DNA from: JAPKZH01 sp964537875
Lineage (GTDB): Bacteria; Acidobacteriota; Aminicenantia; Aminicenantales; UBA4085
DNA: 64,000 nucleotides
Direction of reading: 5' to 3'
Assembly: GCA_964537875.1 (NCBI GenBank)
Contig: CAZIDN010000002.1
Location: 62,001 to 126,000 of the forward strand
The notes under the pieces were generated by a model. The model worked only from the letters and a program-made list of their open reading frames with translations, did no database searches and was not told the origin of the DNA. A program made the translations under genes and the position numbers. Numbering within the stretch: position 1 is the first letter of the stretch; the number at the start of each line of letters is the position of its first letter. Of the stretch, positions 1 through 8,476 are shown piece after piece.

Positions 1-471
1 CCCTATGACCGGAGCGGAAAAGGCCAGCTCGAAGTGCTGTCCAAAAAGCTGAAGGTTGTCCCGCCGCCGCTCGGCACTCCCGAGGTGATCTACGAAAGCG
101 GCTGGTTTGACCTTGAGGTCAACCAGGACGCTGTCCTCAAGCAGTGGAGATGGACCGGCCAGGAAGCCAAGTGCGTGATCGACAATCCGCACCGGGATGC
201 CCTCCTGGTGATCAAGGGCGGCGTGAATTTGGAGGCCGTCAAAGACCAGAAGATCACGTTCAAGATCAATGACCTGACCCTGGATGAGTTTATTGCCACG
301 GACAACGTGTTTGAAAAGTCCTACAACATCAAAAAAGAGATGCTGGGCGACAAGGACGAATTCTATCTGACGGTCAGCGCCGACAAAACCTTCGCCCCGG
401 CCAAGGTCATTCCCAACTCCAAGGATGAGCGGGAACTCGGCATCCAGGTCTCTTTGATTTATTTCCGCTGA
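1..471 (+). CDS. C-terminal part of an unrecognised protein (5' end outside window)
   Basis: The reading frame is open from the first base of the window, so the beginning of the gene is missing. A GTG at 34 lies inside the frame and is unlikely to be the true start. The visible 156 residues contain no membrane segment. A WRWTGQEA stretch follows an ESGWFDLE stretch, then come alternating short hydrophobic and charged strands, which suggests a beta-sandwich domain at the end of a larger protein. I do not recognise the family. It converges on the next gene with 15 bases between the stop codons. Confidence 0.6.
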   Translation, partial: PYDRSGKGQLEVLSKKLKVVPPPLGTPEVIYESGWFDLEVNQDAVLKQWRWTGQEAKCVIDNPHRDALLVIKGGVNLEAVKDQKITFKINDLTLDEFIATDNVFEKSYNIKKEMLGDKDEFYLTVSADKTFAPAKVIPNSKDERELGIQVSLIYFR

Positions 472-486
472 GGGCGCGGCGGGCTG

Positions 487-1098
487 TTATTTAATCCAGA
501 TCGGCGAAAGCTTATCTTTTAACGACTGTCCCAGGAATTTTTCGAGCTCTTCCCTGGCTTTGTTCTCTACCTCCTGGGCTTCCAGGAGCTTGGCATACGT
601 CTCGGAGATGTCTTTCTGAACAAGGTCCTTTGACTTCGTGTCGGACAAGCTGAAGAACTGCTGCTGGAGGGCGTTCATCTTCAACTCTAGCAATTCCCTG
701 AACTCCTTGGCTTTATTGTACTTCTCTTCGATTTGCGTCTTGACTTGTTGATTCATGATCTGCGAGGCCGCTTGGGAACTCCGGGTCTGCTGGTCGCTGA
801 CGCCGACGGGCAGGGAGGGGGATGGCGCGGCCTGAGAAACGTTTGACATGCTGGCTGTCGAGCTTGCGGAGCCGGCGGCTTGTCCTTGAGTCTGACCCTC
901 TGTCCCGGTCGCAACGTAGGCCGCCTTTTTTTTCACTTTGGCCAGGTCGGCATTGGTGACGACAACGGCCTTTTTCCCCTTGAGGCTCTCGCGGCGCTCC
1001 TTTTCTTTCTTAGCCAAGTCCGTCACGGTCTGGGACAGGAGGAAAGACGTCAGGATGCAGGGGAGAAAGCCGGCCCACAGAATTATTTTGACACGCAT
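487..1098 (-). CDS. Secreted coiled-coil protein of unknown function
   Basis: 203 residues. An N-terminal hydrophobic segment (about residues 4-22) after MRVK looks like a signal peptide. A short Lys/Glu-rich helix with ERRESLKGK follows, then a low-complexity Ala/Ser/Gln/Thr stretch (about 70-110), then a long charged helix to about residue 195 that should form a coiled coil. There are no cysteines in the mature part and no catalytic motif. It is probably periplasmic. The next gene on the same strand, comEC, ends 87 bases upstream, so the two may be co-transcribed. No function can be assigned. Confidence 0.7.
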   Translation of the reverse strand: MRVKIILWAGFLPCILTSFLLSQTVTDLAKKEKERRESLKGKKAVVVTNADLAKVKKKAAYVATGTEGQTQGQAAGSASSTASMSNVSQAAPSPSLPVGVSDQQTRSSQAASQIMNQQVKTQIEEKYNKAKEFRELLELKMNALQQQFFSLSDTKSKDLVQKDISETYAKLLEAQEVENKAREELEKFLGQSLKDKLSPIWIK

Positions 1099-1185
1099 CG
1101 CTCTAACTTAATAATAACGCAAGGATCCCGACTTGTCAATTTTTACGGCTGGGGGTCAAGCAAAGGAGACGGCGCAACAAAGCTT

Positions 1186-3567
1186 TTAATTTTTCTGAGC
1201 GGCGGTCCGAACAGAAATTTTCCGGCCATCGGAGGCTATTTCGACGGCTCCATCGACGTCTGTCCGGCATATCTTGGCCCCGCTCTCCCTGTACCGCTCC
1301 AGGATTTCCGGATGGGGCAGGCCGTACAGGTTTCCCCGCCCCACGGAGATCACGATGATTTCCGGCGCCACGCTCTTGAGAAATGGGGCGGAGCTGGAGG
1401 AGCGGCTCCCGTGGTGCGGCGATTTAAAGACCTGGCTTTTGAGTTCGGCGCCTGTCTCCAGGATCTCTCGTTCGGCGGCGATCCCGATGTCGGCGGGAAG
1501 CAGAAAAGATGTTGTTCCGAAAGACAGCCGGAGAACAAGCGACCGGTCATTGTCCGGAGGGAATATCAGCGGGATGTCGGCCTTCGGGAAAAGCGCCTCG
1601 ATCGTCACTTGCCCTTCGCGGAAAACAAACCCCTCGACGACCCTTTTTTGGGGGACCGCGAGCAGGTTTTTCTTGAGCTCTGCATATTTTTCGTCTTCGG
1701 GCGGACTGCCCACTTCCCAGAATTCGCCGATGCCGAAATTCCTGGCGACAGCCGTCAGGCCGTTCAGATGGTCGGGATGGGCATGGGTCAGGACGAGCAT
1801 GTCGATTATTTTGATCCCCTTGTTCCAGAGGAACGGGGAGACGACGCTCTCCCCCACGTCGAACGTGCCGACCGGCAGGCCTCCGCCGTCGATCAGCATT
1901 TTCTTGCGGCCGGGAAACTCGATGAGAATAGAATCTCCCTGCCCGACATCGATAAAGGTGACCGTGAAAATTTTGACCGCCGAGGAGAATGGATACAGAA
2001 TGAGAAGCGAGAAGCAGGCGGCGAACCCGAGGCCGGAAAACCATTTGATTTTCCGGGCTCGAGCCGGAAGAAGGAACAGGAGAAGAAAAAGAAAGTAGCC
2101 AGTCACGACGAGGAGAGGGGGCGTCGGGATACGGTAGGAAAGAAAATGCACACCGTCCAGAAGATGCGTCGAGAGCATGAAGACCTTGATGAGAAAGGCG
2201 ATGGCGATGGCCAAGAGCTTGGCCAGCCCTCCGGACAAAAAGGATACCGGCAGAAAGACATAGCCGACGGCCATGATCAGCCCCACCAGCGGAATGCCGA
2301 TCATGTTCAGGGCCAGGCCGGAAAAGATAATTCGATGAAAAGCGCCGGCGATCAGGGGAAAGACGCCTGCTTGGGCGGTCAGCGACATGGCAAAAGTCTC
2401 GCTGATCTTGAGCGGCAGCCGAGGCAGGAACTTCATGACTTTTGGCATAAAGAGGATGATCCCCAGCGTGGCCGCGAAGGTCAGCTGGAAGCCGAGATCG
2501 AACAACTGAAAAGGATTGAATAGCAGGAGGAAAAAAAGGCTCAGGGAGATCGTGTTCAAGAGATGGACGTCCTTCCAGAAGAGTTTTCCGAGGAGAAAGG
2601 CGATGGACATGATGGTCGCCCGGAGAAAGGAGGCTCGGCCTTCGACCAAAAGCGAATAAAAGATAAGAAGGACGATCAGCAGGACATAAGAAACTCGCGT
2701 CCTGACGCGCAGGAATTTCAGAAGGGTAAACATCAGAAAAAAGATGATGGCGATGTGGCCGCCGGAGAGGGCAAAAAGGTGGAAGAGGCCGGTTTTTTGG
2801 AGGGACTGGGTGGCCGCGGGGTCCATCCGGCCTCGCTCTCCGAGGACCAGGGCTTCGAAGACGGCTCCTTCGAGAGACATCTGTCCCGGCGTTTCCGCGG
2901 AGACGAAATTCTGTTCGATTCTCCTTTGGAATTTTTGGCGCAGGATAGACATCCAGCGGAGAAGAACGTAGGCCCGGTTGGTCTTGATTTTTTCGACGAG
3001 GAGCGGGCTTTTTGTCGCAGCCAAGTTGTGGAGAAGCTGGTTCTTGAGAAACTGCTTGGAGAAGGGCTCGTTGAAATTCCTGTATTCCCTCAGGGGCATG
3101 AGCTGGGCCGAGACCTTGAGGACGTCTCCGGTCGTAAGATCGAGGCGTGAAGGAAACTCGGTCGAGCGGGGGACGGAGACGCGCACGTTGCCCCGGGCCC
3201 GCTCTTCTTTGTTTTGATAGACGATTTTTTCGACTCGCAAATAGAGATAGTCCCGGTCGAGGCCGGGCGAGGGAGACCGGTAGAGCGTGCCGTAAAAATC
3301 GGCGTAGGCGCTTTGTTGAAAAAGGTGAACGGGATTCCGCTCGTAACGAGCGTCATAGGACGAGTAGACGCCGGCTCCCAGCCCGGCCGTCGCCAGCAAC
3401 AGGAAAATGAAGCTGGCCGCGTTTTTTCTCAGGGCGAAGAAAAGCCAGGCGCAGACGAGCCCGGCGGCGAGAAGAAGGGCAGGAGGTCCGGGGGGCAGCG
3501 AAAACGTCGAGGAGAGCCAGATCCCGATCGTGAGAGCTACGGCCAGGAAGAGAAAGGGGAACGCCAT
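1186..3567 (-). CDS. comEC: ComEC/Rec2-family DNA uptake channel
   Basis: 793 residues, full length for the family. ComEC forms the inner-membrane channel for single-stranded DNA during natural transformation. The N-terminal third has membrane helices and a DUF4131-like soluble stretch. The central part (about 235-500) is the Competence domain with many hydrophobic helices and the FALSGGHIAI motif. The C-terminal part (from about 535) is a metallo-beta-lactamase-like domain with FIDVGQGDS and a zinc-ligand THAHPDHLNG motif near residue 594, followed by SPHHGS. Having both domains marks it as the complete form. No other competence gene is in the window. Confidence 0.93.
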   Translation of the reverse strand: MAFPFLFLAVALTIGIWLSSTFSLPPGPPALLLAAGLVCAWLFFALRKNAASFIFLLLATAGLGAGVYSSYDARYERNPVHLFQQSAYADFYGTLYRSPSPGLDRDYLYLRVEKIVYQNKEERARGNVRVSVPRSTEFPSRLDLTTGDVLKVSAQLMPLREYRNFNEPFSKQFLKNQLLHNLAATKSPLLVEKIKTNRAYVLLRWMSILRQKFQRRIEQNFVSAETPGQMSLEGAVFEALVLGERGRMDPAATQSLQKTGLFHLFALSGGHIAIIFFLMFTLLKFLRVRTRVSYVLLIVLLIFYSLLVEGRASFLRATIMSIAFLLGKLFWKDVHLLNTISLSLFFLLLFNPFQLFDLGFQLTFAATLGIILFMPKVMKFLPRLPLKISETFAMSLTAQAGVFPLIAGAFHRIIFSGLALNMIGIPLVGLIMAVGYVFLPVSFLSGGLAKLLAIAIAFLIKVFMLSTHLLDGVHFLSYRIPTPPLLVVTGYFLFLLLFLLPARARKIKWFSGLGFAACFSLLILYPFSSAVKIFTVTFIDVGQGDSILIEFPGRKKMLIDGGGLPVGTFDVGESVVSPFLWNKGIKIIDMLVLTHAHPDHLNGLTAVARNFGIGEFWEVGSPPEDEKYAELKKNLLAVPQKRVVEGFVFREGQVTIEALFPKADIPLIFPPDNDRSLVLRLSFGTTSFLLPADIGIAAEREILETGAELKSQVFKSPHHGSRSSSSAPFLKSVAPEIIVISVGRGNLYGLPHPEILERYRESGAKICRTDVDGAVEIASDGRKISVRTAAQKN

Positions 3568-3585
3568 AAGCCCTCAATGATAAGC

Positions 3586-4890
3586 TTACGGCCGGTTCTT
3601 TTCAAGGCGGCTTTGCTGGTCCAGAGCGTCGAGGAGCAGGTGGCACATGATCTTGATGCCGATGCCGATGCTTCTTTCATCCGGGTTGAAATACGGACTG
3701 TGGAGAGGGGCCATGGACGGGAGGCGAGGATTTTTTACGCCCAGGAAGAAGTAAAAGCCCGGGATCTTTTGGCTGTAGAAGGCAAAGTCGTCGGCCATCA
3801 ATTGAGGCTTGATCTGGCTGGCCTTTTTGTCGGCCAGGGCCTCGTTGAGAGAGGGGAGCATGAGTTCGAAAAACTCCGGATGGTTGTAGACCGCGGGAAT
3901 GTTCTGCTCAAAAGTGAAGGAATAGTCGCCCCCGAATGAATGGACGGTGTCCTTGATCACGCTCTCCATCAGCCGGGAAACTTTCTTCCTGTTCGCATCG
4001 CTCAGGGTTCGGACGATGCCTTCCAGGTGGACCCTTTCGGCGATGATGTCCGATTTCGTCCCGCCTTCGATTTTTCCGATCGTCAGGAGCGCCGGGTCGG
4101 TCGGGTCCACGGAACGGCTGATGATGGATTGGAGGGCCAGCACCGTCTGCGAGGCCAGCACGACCGCGTCCACGCCCTCCTGAGGTTGTGCCCCGTGAGC
4201 GCTCTTGCCTTTAATGGTGATCCGGAAAGAATCCGAGTTGGCCAGAAACGTCCCGGGCGCGATAAAGGCTTGGCCCAGGTTTTCCGGCCAAACATGGAAG
4301 CCGAAGATCGCGCCGACGGGCGGGTTTTCCAGGACCCCTTCCTTGATCATCAGGGCGGCTCCTCCTTCTTCCCCTGCCGGGGGGCCTTCTTCGGCGGGCT
4401 GAAAAATGAATTTGATGTTTCCTTTAATCCGGTCTTTGAGGGTGTTCAGGACGAAGGCCGTGCCGAGAACAACGGCCGTATGGATATCGTGGCCGCAGGC
4501 ATGCATGATGCCGGGGTTCAGCGATTTATAGGGGACATCGGCCAATTCCTGGATCATCACGGCGTCGATATCGGCCCGGACGGCCACGGTCGCTCCCTGC
4601 TGGCTGCCCCGGAGAATCCCGACGACTCCCGTTCTAGCGATTCCGTTTTTGACCTCCATCCCCAGGGACGCCAGCTTCGAGCTGATGAGTTTGACCGTGT
4701 CCTGCTCGCGGTTGGCCAGTTGGGGATTCATATGCATGAAGCGGCGGATCTTGATCATGTCCGGCTTGATTTTTTCGATTTCCCGGTCGATATCGGCGGC
4801 CGTTCTTCGGTCTATGGCGGTCGTGCTCAAGGCCAGGAAGAGCAAGACCGAGGCCGACGCGAAAGATTTGATTTGTTTGTTCAAAACCAC
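3586..4890 (-). CDS. M20D-family metal-dependent amidohydrolase, exported
   Basis: 434 residues starting at GTG. The first ~25 residues form a signal peptide. The core matches aminoacylase/IAA-amino-acid hydrolase enzymes of family M20D, which cleave N-acyl amino acids or small peptides using two divalent metals. Metal ligands are visible in HACGHDIHT (near 131), in QPAEEGP (near 167), in FHVWPEN and in the C-terminal LHSPYFNPDE. A dimerisation domain (about 205-325) separates the catalytic halves. The substrate cannot be told from sequence. It ends 18 bases from comEC on the same strand. Confidence 0.9.
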   Translation of the reverse strand: MVLNKQIKSFASASVLLFLALSTTAIDRRTAADIDREIEKIKPDMIKIRRFMHMNPQLANREQDTVKLISSKLASLGMEVKNGIARTGVVGILRGSQQGATVAVRADIDAVMIQELADVPYKSLNPGIMHACGHDIHTAVVLGTAFVLNTLKDRIKGNIKFIFQPAEEGPPAGEEGGAALMIKEGVLENPPVGAIFGFHVWPENLGQAFIAPGTFLANSDSFRITIKGKSAHGAQPQEGVDAVVLASQTVLALQSIISRSVDPTDPALLTIGKIEGGTKSDIIAERVHLEGIVRTLSDANRKKVSRLMESVIKDTVHSFGGDYSFTFEQNIPAVYNHPEFFELMLPSLNEALADKKASQIKPQLMADDFAFYSQKIPGFYFFLGVKNPRLPSMAPLHSPYFNPDERSIGIGIKIMCHLLLDALDQQSRLEKNRP

Positions 4891-4959
4891 GCGCTTATCT
4901 TAGACCGAGAGACGTTTAAAGTCAATTTTACGCCTCTTTGTGTAAGCATCTGTTTGCCT

Positions 4960-5094
4960 GATTATCTATCGGTGCTGGAATCGCCCCCGAGGTCCCCTTA
5001 GCGGAGGGGGGGCCCGTCGGCTTTTCGACGGGGGGAACCGACGGGACTGGTTCCCCAGGGGGCCGGGGGGCGATTCCAGCACCGATAGATAATC
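4960..5094. repeat. Long intergenic inverted repeat (29-bp perfect arms)
   Basis: Arms at 4960-4988 and 5066-5094 are perfect reverse complements over 29 bases. The loop contains a second nested pair, CCCGTCGG (5013-5020) with CCGACGGG (5038-5045). The whole 135-base unit would fold into a long branched hairpin. It sits between the divergent amidohydrolase and ogt genes and encodes nothing visible. It could be a MITE-like mobile repeat or a structured RNA. Confidence 0.75.
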
Positions 5095-5172
5095 GCACAA
5101 ACCGAGAAGATGCTCCCCCTCCTTGTTGAAAACCGAAAAATCTGGTAGGTTATCGCTGAGGAGCGGACGTCG

Positions 5173-5643
5173 ATGGAAAACATCTACCGGGCTTATTATC
5201 GATCAAAGATCGGCCTTCTGGAAATTACGGGGACCCAAAAGAAAATTCTATCTGTAAATTTTGTAAAAAAGAAAGGACAGGCCGAGGCCACTCTCTCTCC
5301 CGCTCTCAAAACATGCCTCCGCCAATTGGATGAATATTTTCGGGGGAAACGGCAAAAATTTTCGGTCCGGCTCCGCCTGGGCGGGACGGCCTTTCAGAAT
5401 AGGGTCTGGAGGGAGTTGTTGAAGGTCGGCTTCGGGAAGACCGCCTCTTATCGGGATATCGCGAAAGCCGCAGGACGCCCCAGGGCCGTGCGGGCTGTCG
5501 GGAATACGAACAGGCTGAATCCGGTCGGCATTATCGTGCCCTGCCACCGGATCATCGGCAGCGATGGAAAGCTGGTCGGGTATGGCGGCGGCCTGTGGAG
5601 AAAAAAGTGGCTGCTCGAGCACGAACAGGCAAAAGCTAAATAG
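5173..5643 (+). CDS. ogt: Methylated-DNA-protein cysteine methyltransferase
   Basis: 156 residues. This suicide repair protein transfers the alkyl group from O6-alkylguanine in DNA to its own cysteine. The active-site motif IIVPCHRII lies near residue 123, preceded by the helix-turn-helix stretch KTASYRDIAKAAGRPRAVRAVG with the arginine finger and the NPVGI motif. A short N-terminal ribonuclease-like domain (1-70) is present, as in Ogt. GAGGAGCG upstream of the ATG serves as ribosome-binding site. Its 3' end overlaps the convergent mutase gene by 8 bases. Confidence 0.95.
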   Translation: MENIYRAYYRSKIGLLEITGTQKKILSVNFVKKKGQAEATLSPALKTCLRQLDEYFRGKRQKFSVRLRLGGTAFQNRVWRELLKVGFGKTASYRDIAKAAGRPRAVRAVGNTNRLNPVGIIVPCHRIIGSDGKLVGYGGGLWRKKWLLEHEQAKAK

Positions 5644-7228
5644 AGATATTTTCTCTGTACTCCCCGAAAGCCTCTTTCAGGATCCGGGTGATCTCGCCCA
5701 GCGTAGCCCGGGCTTTGACGGCTTCGATGATCGGGGGCAAAAGGTTTTGGCCCGACTGGATAGCCTTTTCGAGCTCTTTGAGCCGCGATTCGACCGATGA
5801 TGCAGGCCGTTTTTTCTTGAGGCGGCGCAGCCGTTCGACCTGGGCTCTTTCCAGCGTTTTGGGCGGATAGTAAATCTTGAAGTTCAGATGTTCTTTCTCT
5901 TTTACGTAATCATTGAGCCCGACGACGATCCTTTCTTTGAGCTCGATCTGTTTCTGGTACCGATAAGAGCTTTCCTGGATCTCCTTCTGGATGAACCCCG
6001 ATTCGATGGCTTTGAGCATCCCGCCCATCTCCTCGATTTTGTTCAAGTAGGCCATCACGTCCGCTTCGATCCGGTTTGTCAACGTCTCGACGAAATAGGC
6101 GCCGCCCAGAGGGTCGACCGTCTCCGCCACTCCGCTTTCGTGGGCGATGATCTGCTGGGTGCGGAGGGCGATCTGTGCCGATTCCTGGCTGGGCAGGGCC
6201 AAGGCCTCGTCGCGCGAGTTTGTATGCAGCGATTGCGTCCCGCCGAGGACGGCCGCCAGGGCTTGCAGAGTGACCCGGGTCACGTTGTTTTCCGGCTGTT
6301 GGGCGAGCAAGGTGGCGCCGCTGGTCTGGGTATGGAACCTGAATTTCCAGGAGTTGGGGTTTCCGGCCTTGAATTTTTCCCGCATCAGCTTGGCCCAGAT
6401 GCGCCGGGCGGCCCTGAACTTGGCCACCTCTTCCAGGAGGTTGTTGTGGGCAGCCAGGAAAAAGGAGAGGCGAGGGGCAAAGGAATCCACATCGAGACCG
6501 GATTGGATGATGGCATCGACATACGTCACGGCGTCGGCTAAGGTGAACGCCAGCTCCTGCACCGCCGTGGCGCCGGCTTCGCGGATGTGATAACCGCTGA
6601 TGCTCATCGTATTCCACTTCGGGACATTGGCCTGGCAGAAGGCGATGATGTCGGTCGTGATTTTCAAAGACGGCCCGAGCGGGAAAATGTATGTCCCCCG
6701 GGCGATGTATTCTTTGAGAATATCGTTTTGGATGGTCCCGGAGATTGCCTCCCACGAGATTCCTCTTTGTTGGGCAAGGGCAAGGTACATCGCCAGGATG
6801 ACGGCCGCGGTCGCGTTGATCGTCATCGAGACGCTGACCTGATCGAGCGGGATACGGTCGAAAAGCGCATCCATGTCTTCGAAGGAGTCAATGGCCACAC
6901 CCACCTTGCCCACTTCTCCCCTGGCCAGTGGGTCGTCGGAGTCAAACCCTAATTGTGTCGGCAGGTCAAAGGCCACGCTCAGCCCGGTCTGGCCCTGAGA
7001 AAGCAGGAATCGGTACCGCTTGTTCGATTCTTTGGCTGTCCCGAAGCCCGCATACTGACGCATCGTCCAGAGTTTTCCGCGGTACATCGTGGGATAGATT
7101 CCCCTGGTGAAGGGAAATTCCCCGGGCCGGCCCAGATTTTCGGCCGGCCGGAAACCGGGCAGGTCGGCGTCCGAGTAGACGACGTTGGTTTTTTCGGCTT
7201 TGGCGAGGCTCTTCCGCGTGTCTTTCAA
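5636..7228 (-). CDS. Methylmalonyl-CoA mutase-type large subunit (no B12 domain)
   Basis: 530 residues covering the substrate-binding TIM barrel only; the cobalamin-binding domain is absent, so a separate small subunit must exist elsewhere. Family hallmarks are TRGIYPTMYRGKLWTMRQYAGF at 41-62, LSVAFDLPTQLGFDSD, SVSMTINATA, GTIQNDILKEYIARGTYI and GGTQSLHTNS. The enzyme family rearranges acyl-CoA carbon skeletons (methylmalonyl/succinyl-CoA, or isobutyryl/butyryl-CoA) with adenosylcobalamin. The exact substrate is not certain from sequence. A BtuF-like cobalamin-binding protein is encoded at 14.2-15.1 kb. Confidence 0.93.
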   Translation of the reverse strand: MKDTRKSLAKAEKTNVVYSDADLPGFRPAENLGRPGEFPFTRGIYPTMYRGKLWTMRQYAGFGTAKESNKRYRFLLSQGQTGLSVAFDLPTQLGFDSDDPLARGEVGKVGVAIDSFEDMDALFDRIPLDQVSVSMTINATAAVILAMYLALAQQRGISWEAISGTIQNDILKEYIARGTYIFPLGPSLKITTDIIAFCQANVPKWNTMSISGYHIREAGATAVQELAFTLADAVTYVDAIIQSGLDVDSFAPRLSFFLAAHNNLLEEVAKFRAARRIWAKLMREKFKAGNPNSWKFRFHTQTSGATLLAQQPENNVTRVTLQALAAVLGGTQSLHTNSRDEALALPSQESAQIALRTQQIIAHESGVAETVDPLGGAYFVETLTNRIEADVMAYLNKIEEMGGMLKAIESGFIQKEIQESSYRYQKQIELKERIVVGLNDYVKEKEHLNFKIYYPPKTLERAQVERLRRLKKKRPASSVESRLKELEKAIQSGQNLLPPIIEAVKARATLGEITRILKEAFGEYRENISI

Positions 7229-7272
7229 ACGCGTTTCAAGCTCATAAATTTAAGAAATTAAAGAGTTTACGA

Positions 7273-7596
7273 TCAGCGTTTTGTCTCTTCCTCAGGAAAG
7301 GTCTCGGGGGTTTTTTTCTGGAATTCGTCTCTTTTTTTATCGATGAATTCCCGGATCGCGTCGATGCCTTCCTGGGTTTTTTCTTTGACGATCTTGATGC
7401 CCTTTTCGGCTTCCTTGGCGATTTTATCGAAGCTTTCCTTAGCTTTTTCGCCGGTTTTGCTGACTTCTTCCTGGATCTTTTTCCGCGTTTCTTTTCCGCT
7501 GGCTGGGGCGAAGAGAACGCCGAGGACAAAGCCTGTGGCGGCCCCGATCAAGAAGGAAACGGCGACTTCCAAGGCTGAGCTTTTGTCATTCCCCAT
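7273..7596 (-). CDS. YtxH-like small membrane protein
   Basis: 107 residues. An N-terminal glycine-rich hydrophobic helix (about 9-30: AVSFLIGAATGFVLGVLFAP) is followed by SGKETRKKI and then a long lysine/glutamate-rich amphipathic helix to the end. This is the layout of the YtxH/gas-vesicle-like family, associated in other bacteria with envelope stress. The start codon lies inside the end of the upstream DUF948-like gene (11-base overlap), so the pair is translationally coupled. The biochemical role of the family is unknown. Confidence 0.8.
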   Translation of the reverse strand: MGNDKSSALEVAVSFLIGAATGFVLGVLFAPASGKETRKKIQEEVSKTGEKAKESFDKIAKEAEKGIKIVKEKTQEGIDAIREFIDKKRDEFQKKTPETFPEEETKR

Positions 7597-7957
7597 TTTT
7601 ACTCTCCTTTCTTTTTTTCAGATGCCGCCAGATAAAACGGGCGACGGGGAGAACAAGCGGGAGATACTTGGAGGAAGGCCGGATGATCTTGGAGGTGATG
7701 AGAAATGAAGCTTCGGAGAGGTTGGCGGCGGCCTTCTTTGCGGCTTCGAGCGTGTCGCCCAGGTCTTCGACCCTGGCTTTGACCAGCAGGTCCAGCTCGT
7801 TGAGGCTCTTGGCCAGTTCCCGGAACTCGGCCAGGGCTTTCTCTCCCTCGACGGCCGTTTTCCGGAGCTGGGCGAACAGCCTGATCAGGGTGACGACGGC
7901 GATGACAAAGGCAAACGTGATGATCAGGAACAGGGCTTGGTTGAGGGTCAGCGGCAT
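7586..7957 (-). CDS. DUF948-like membrane-anchored coiled-coil protein
   Basis: 123 residues. One N-terminal membrane helix (about 6-28) is followed by a charged helical region (30-90) with heptad-like spacing, and a second, weaker hydrophobic stretch near 95-110 before a basic tail. DUF948 proteins commonly sit next to YtxH genes, as here, and the two genes overlap by 11 bases. Function unknown. A likely terminator of the preceding operon lies just upstream at 7976-8005. Confidence 0.7.
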   Translation of the reverse strand: MPLTLNQALFLIITFAFVIAVVTLIRLFAQLRKTAVEGEKALAEFRELAKSLNELDLLVKARVEDLGDTLEAAKKAAANLSEASFLITSKIIRPSSKYLPLVLPVARFIWRHLKKRKESKNGE

Positions 7958-7975
7958 GGCAGTGTAACAATAATG

Positions 7976-8005
7976 AAAAACCCCCTGTTTGTCAATTCAG
8001 GGGGC
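7976..8005 (-). terminator. Rho-independent terminator after the arsenic-type operon
   Basis: Read on the minus strand, CCCCCTG, a 10-base loop, and CAGGGGG are followed at once by TTTTT. It lies 19 bases past the OsmC stop codon and ends the transcript that begins at arsR. Its position separates that operon from the DUF948/YtxH pair. Confidence 0.8.
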
Positions 8006-8023
8006 TGTCGTCAAGACAGGCGG

Positions 8024-8476
8024 TCATGGCGCGACTTCGATCGCCGGTTCGACGATGATCTCGGATTTAACCGAATTGGCAACCAAACTGTATTTCTGGG
8101 CCGACTTTAGGGCGCGCCGGGCGCGGGCTTCGACGACGGCCGGGTCTTCCTTACCCGCCGAGATACGAAGGATGGGCCGGAAGCGCAGCTGCGTGAAAAT
8201 TTCCGTCCGGTCCAGCTCGATGAGCTTCGTGCCTTCCGCCCGGCACTGATATGAAAGCAGCTTAAGTTTGAAACGCTCAGCGGCCCAGATGAACATGAGC
8301 ATAATACAGGTATTGGCCGCCGCGACAAAGGCATCTTCGGGCGTGAGGACTCCGGGGTGGCCTTGTGAGTCGGGCGGCGCAGAAAAATCCATCTCCGGGC
8401 CGTTGCCCATGACGAGACGGCCCCAGTGTTCCCCTTTCCATATCACGGTTGTGTGGTAGGTCGCCGTGCGGCTCAT
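8024..8476 (-). CDS. OsmC/Ohr-family thiol peroxidase-like protein
   Basis: 150 residues from the ATG at 8476. OsmC-family proteins reduce organic peroxides or handle thiol adducts with two cysteines; both are visible, in ANTCIMLMFIWA and SYQCRAEG. The domain is complete (N-terminal strands TYHTTVIWKGEHWG, then the long central helix). The same frame is open upstream without a stop, so a continuous 444-codon frame joins it to the DGC gene through the hairpin element at 8491-8658. Whether it is translated alone from 8476 or as a fusion is not decided by the sequence. TTTCTCCTG just upstream gives CAGGAGAAA on the coding strand, a good ribosome-binding site that favours separate translation. 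Confidence 0.88.
   Translation of the reverse strand: MSRTATYHTTVIWKGEHWGRLVMGNGPEMDFSAPPDSQGHPGVLTPEDAFVAAANTCIMLMFIWAAERFKLKLLSYQCRAEGTKLIELDRTEIFTQLRFRPILRISAGKEDPAVVEARARRALKSAQKYSLVANSVKSEIIVEPAIEVAP

Noticed and set aside
880..2523. 547-codon plus-strand frame opposite comEC
   Set aside because: Antisense to ComEC; charged, low-complexity product.
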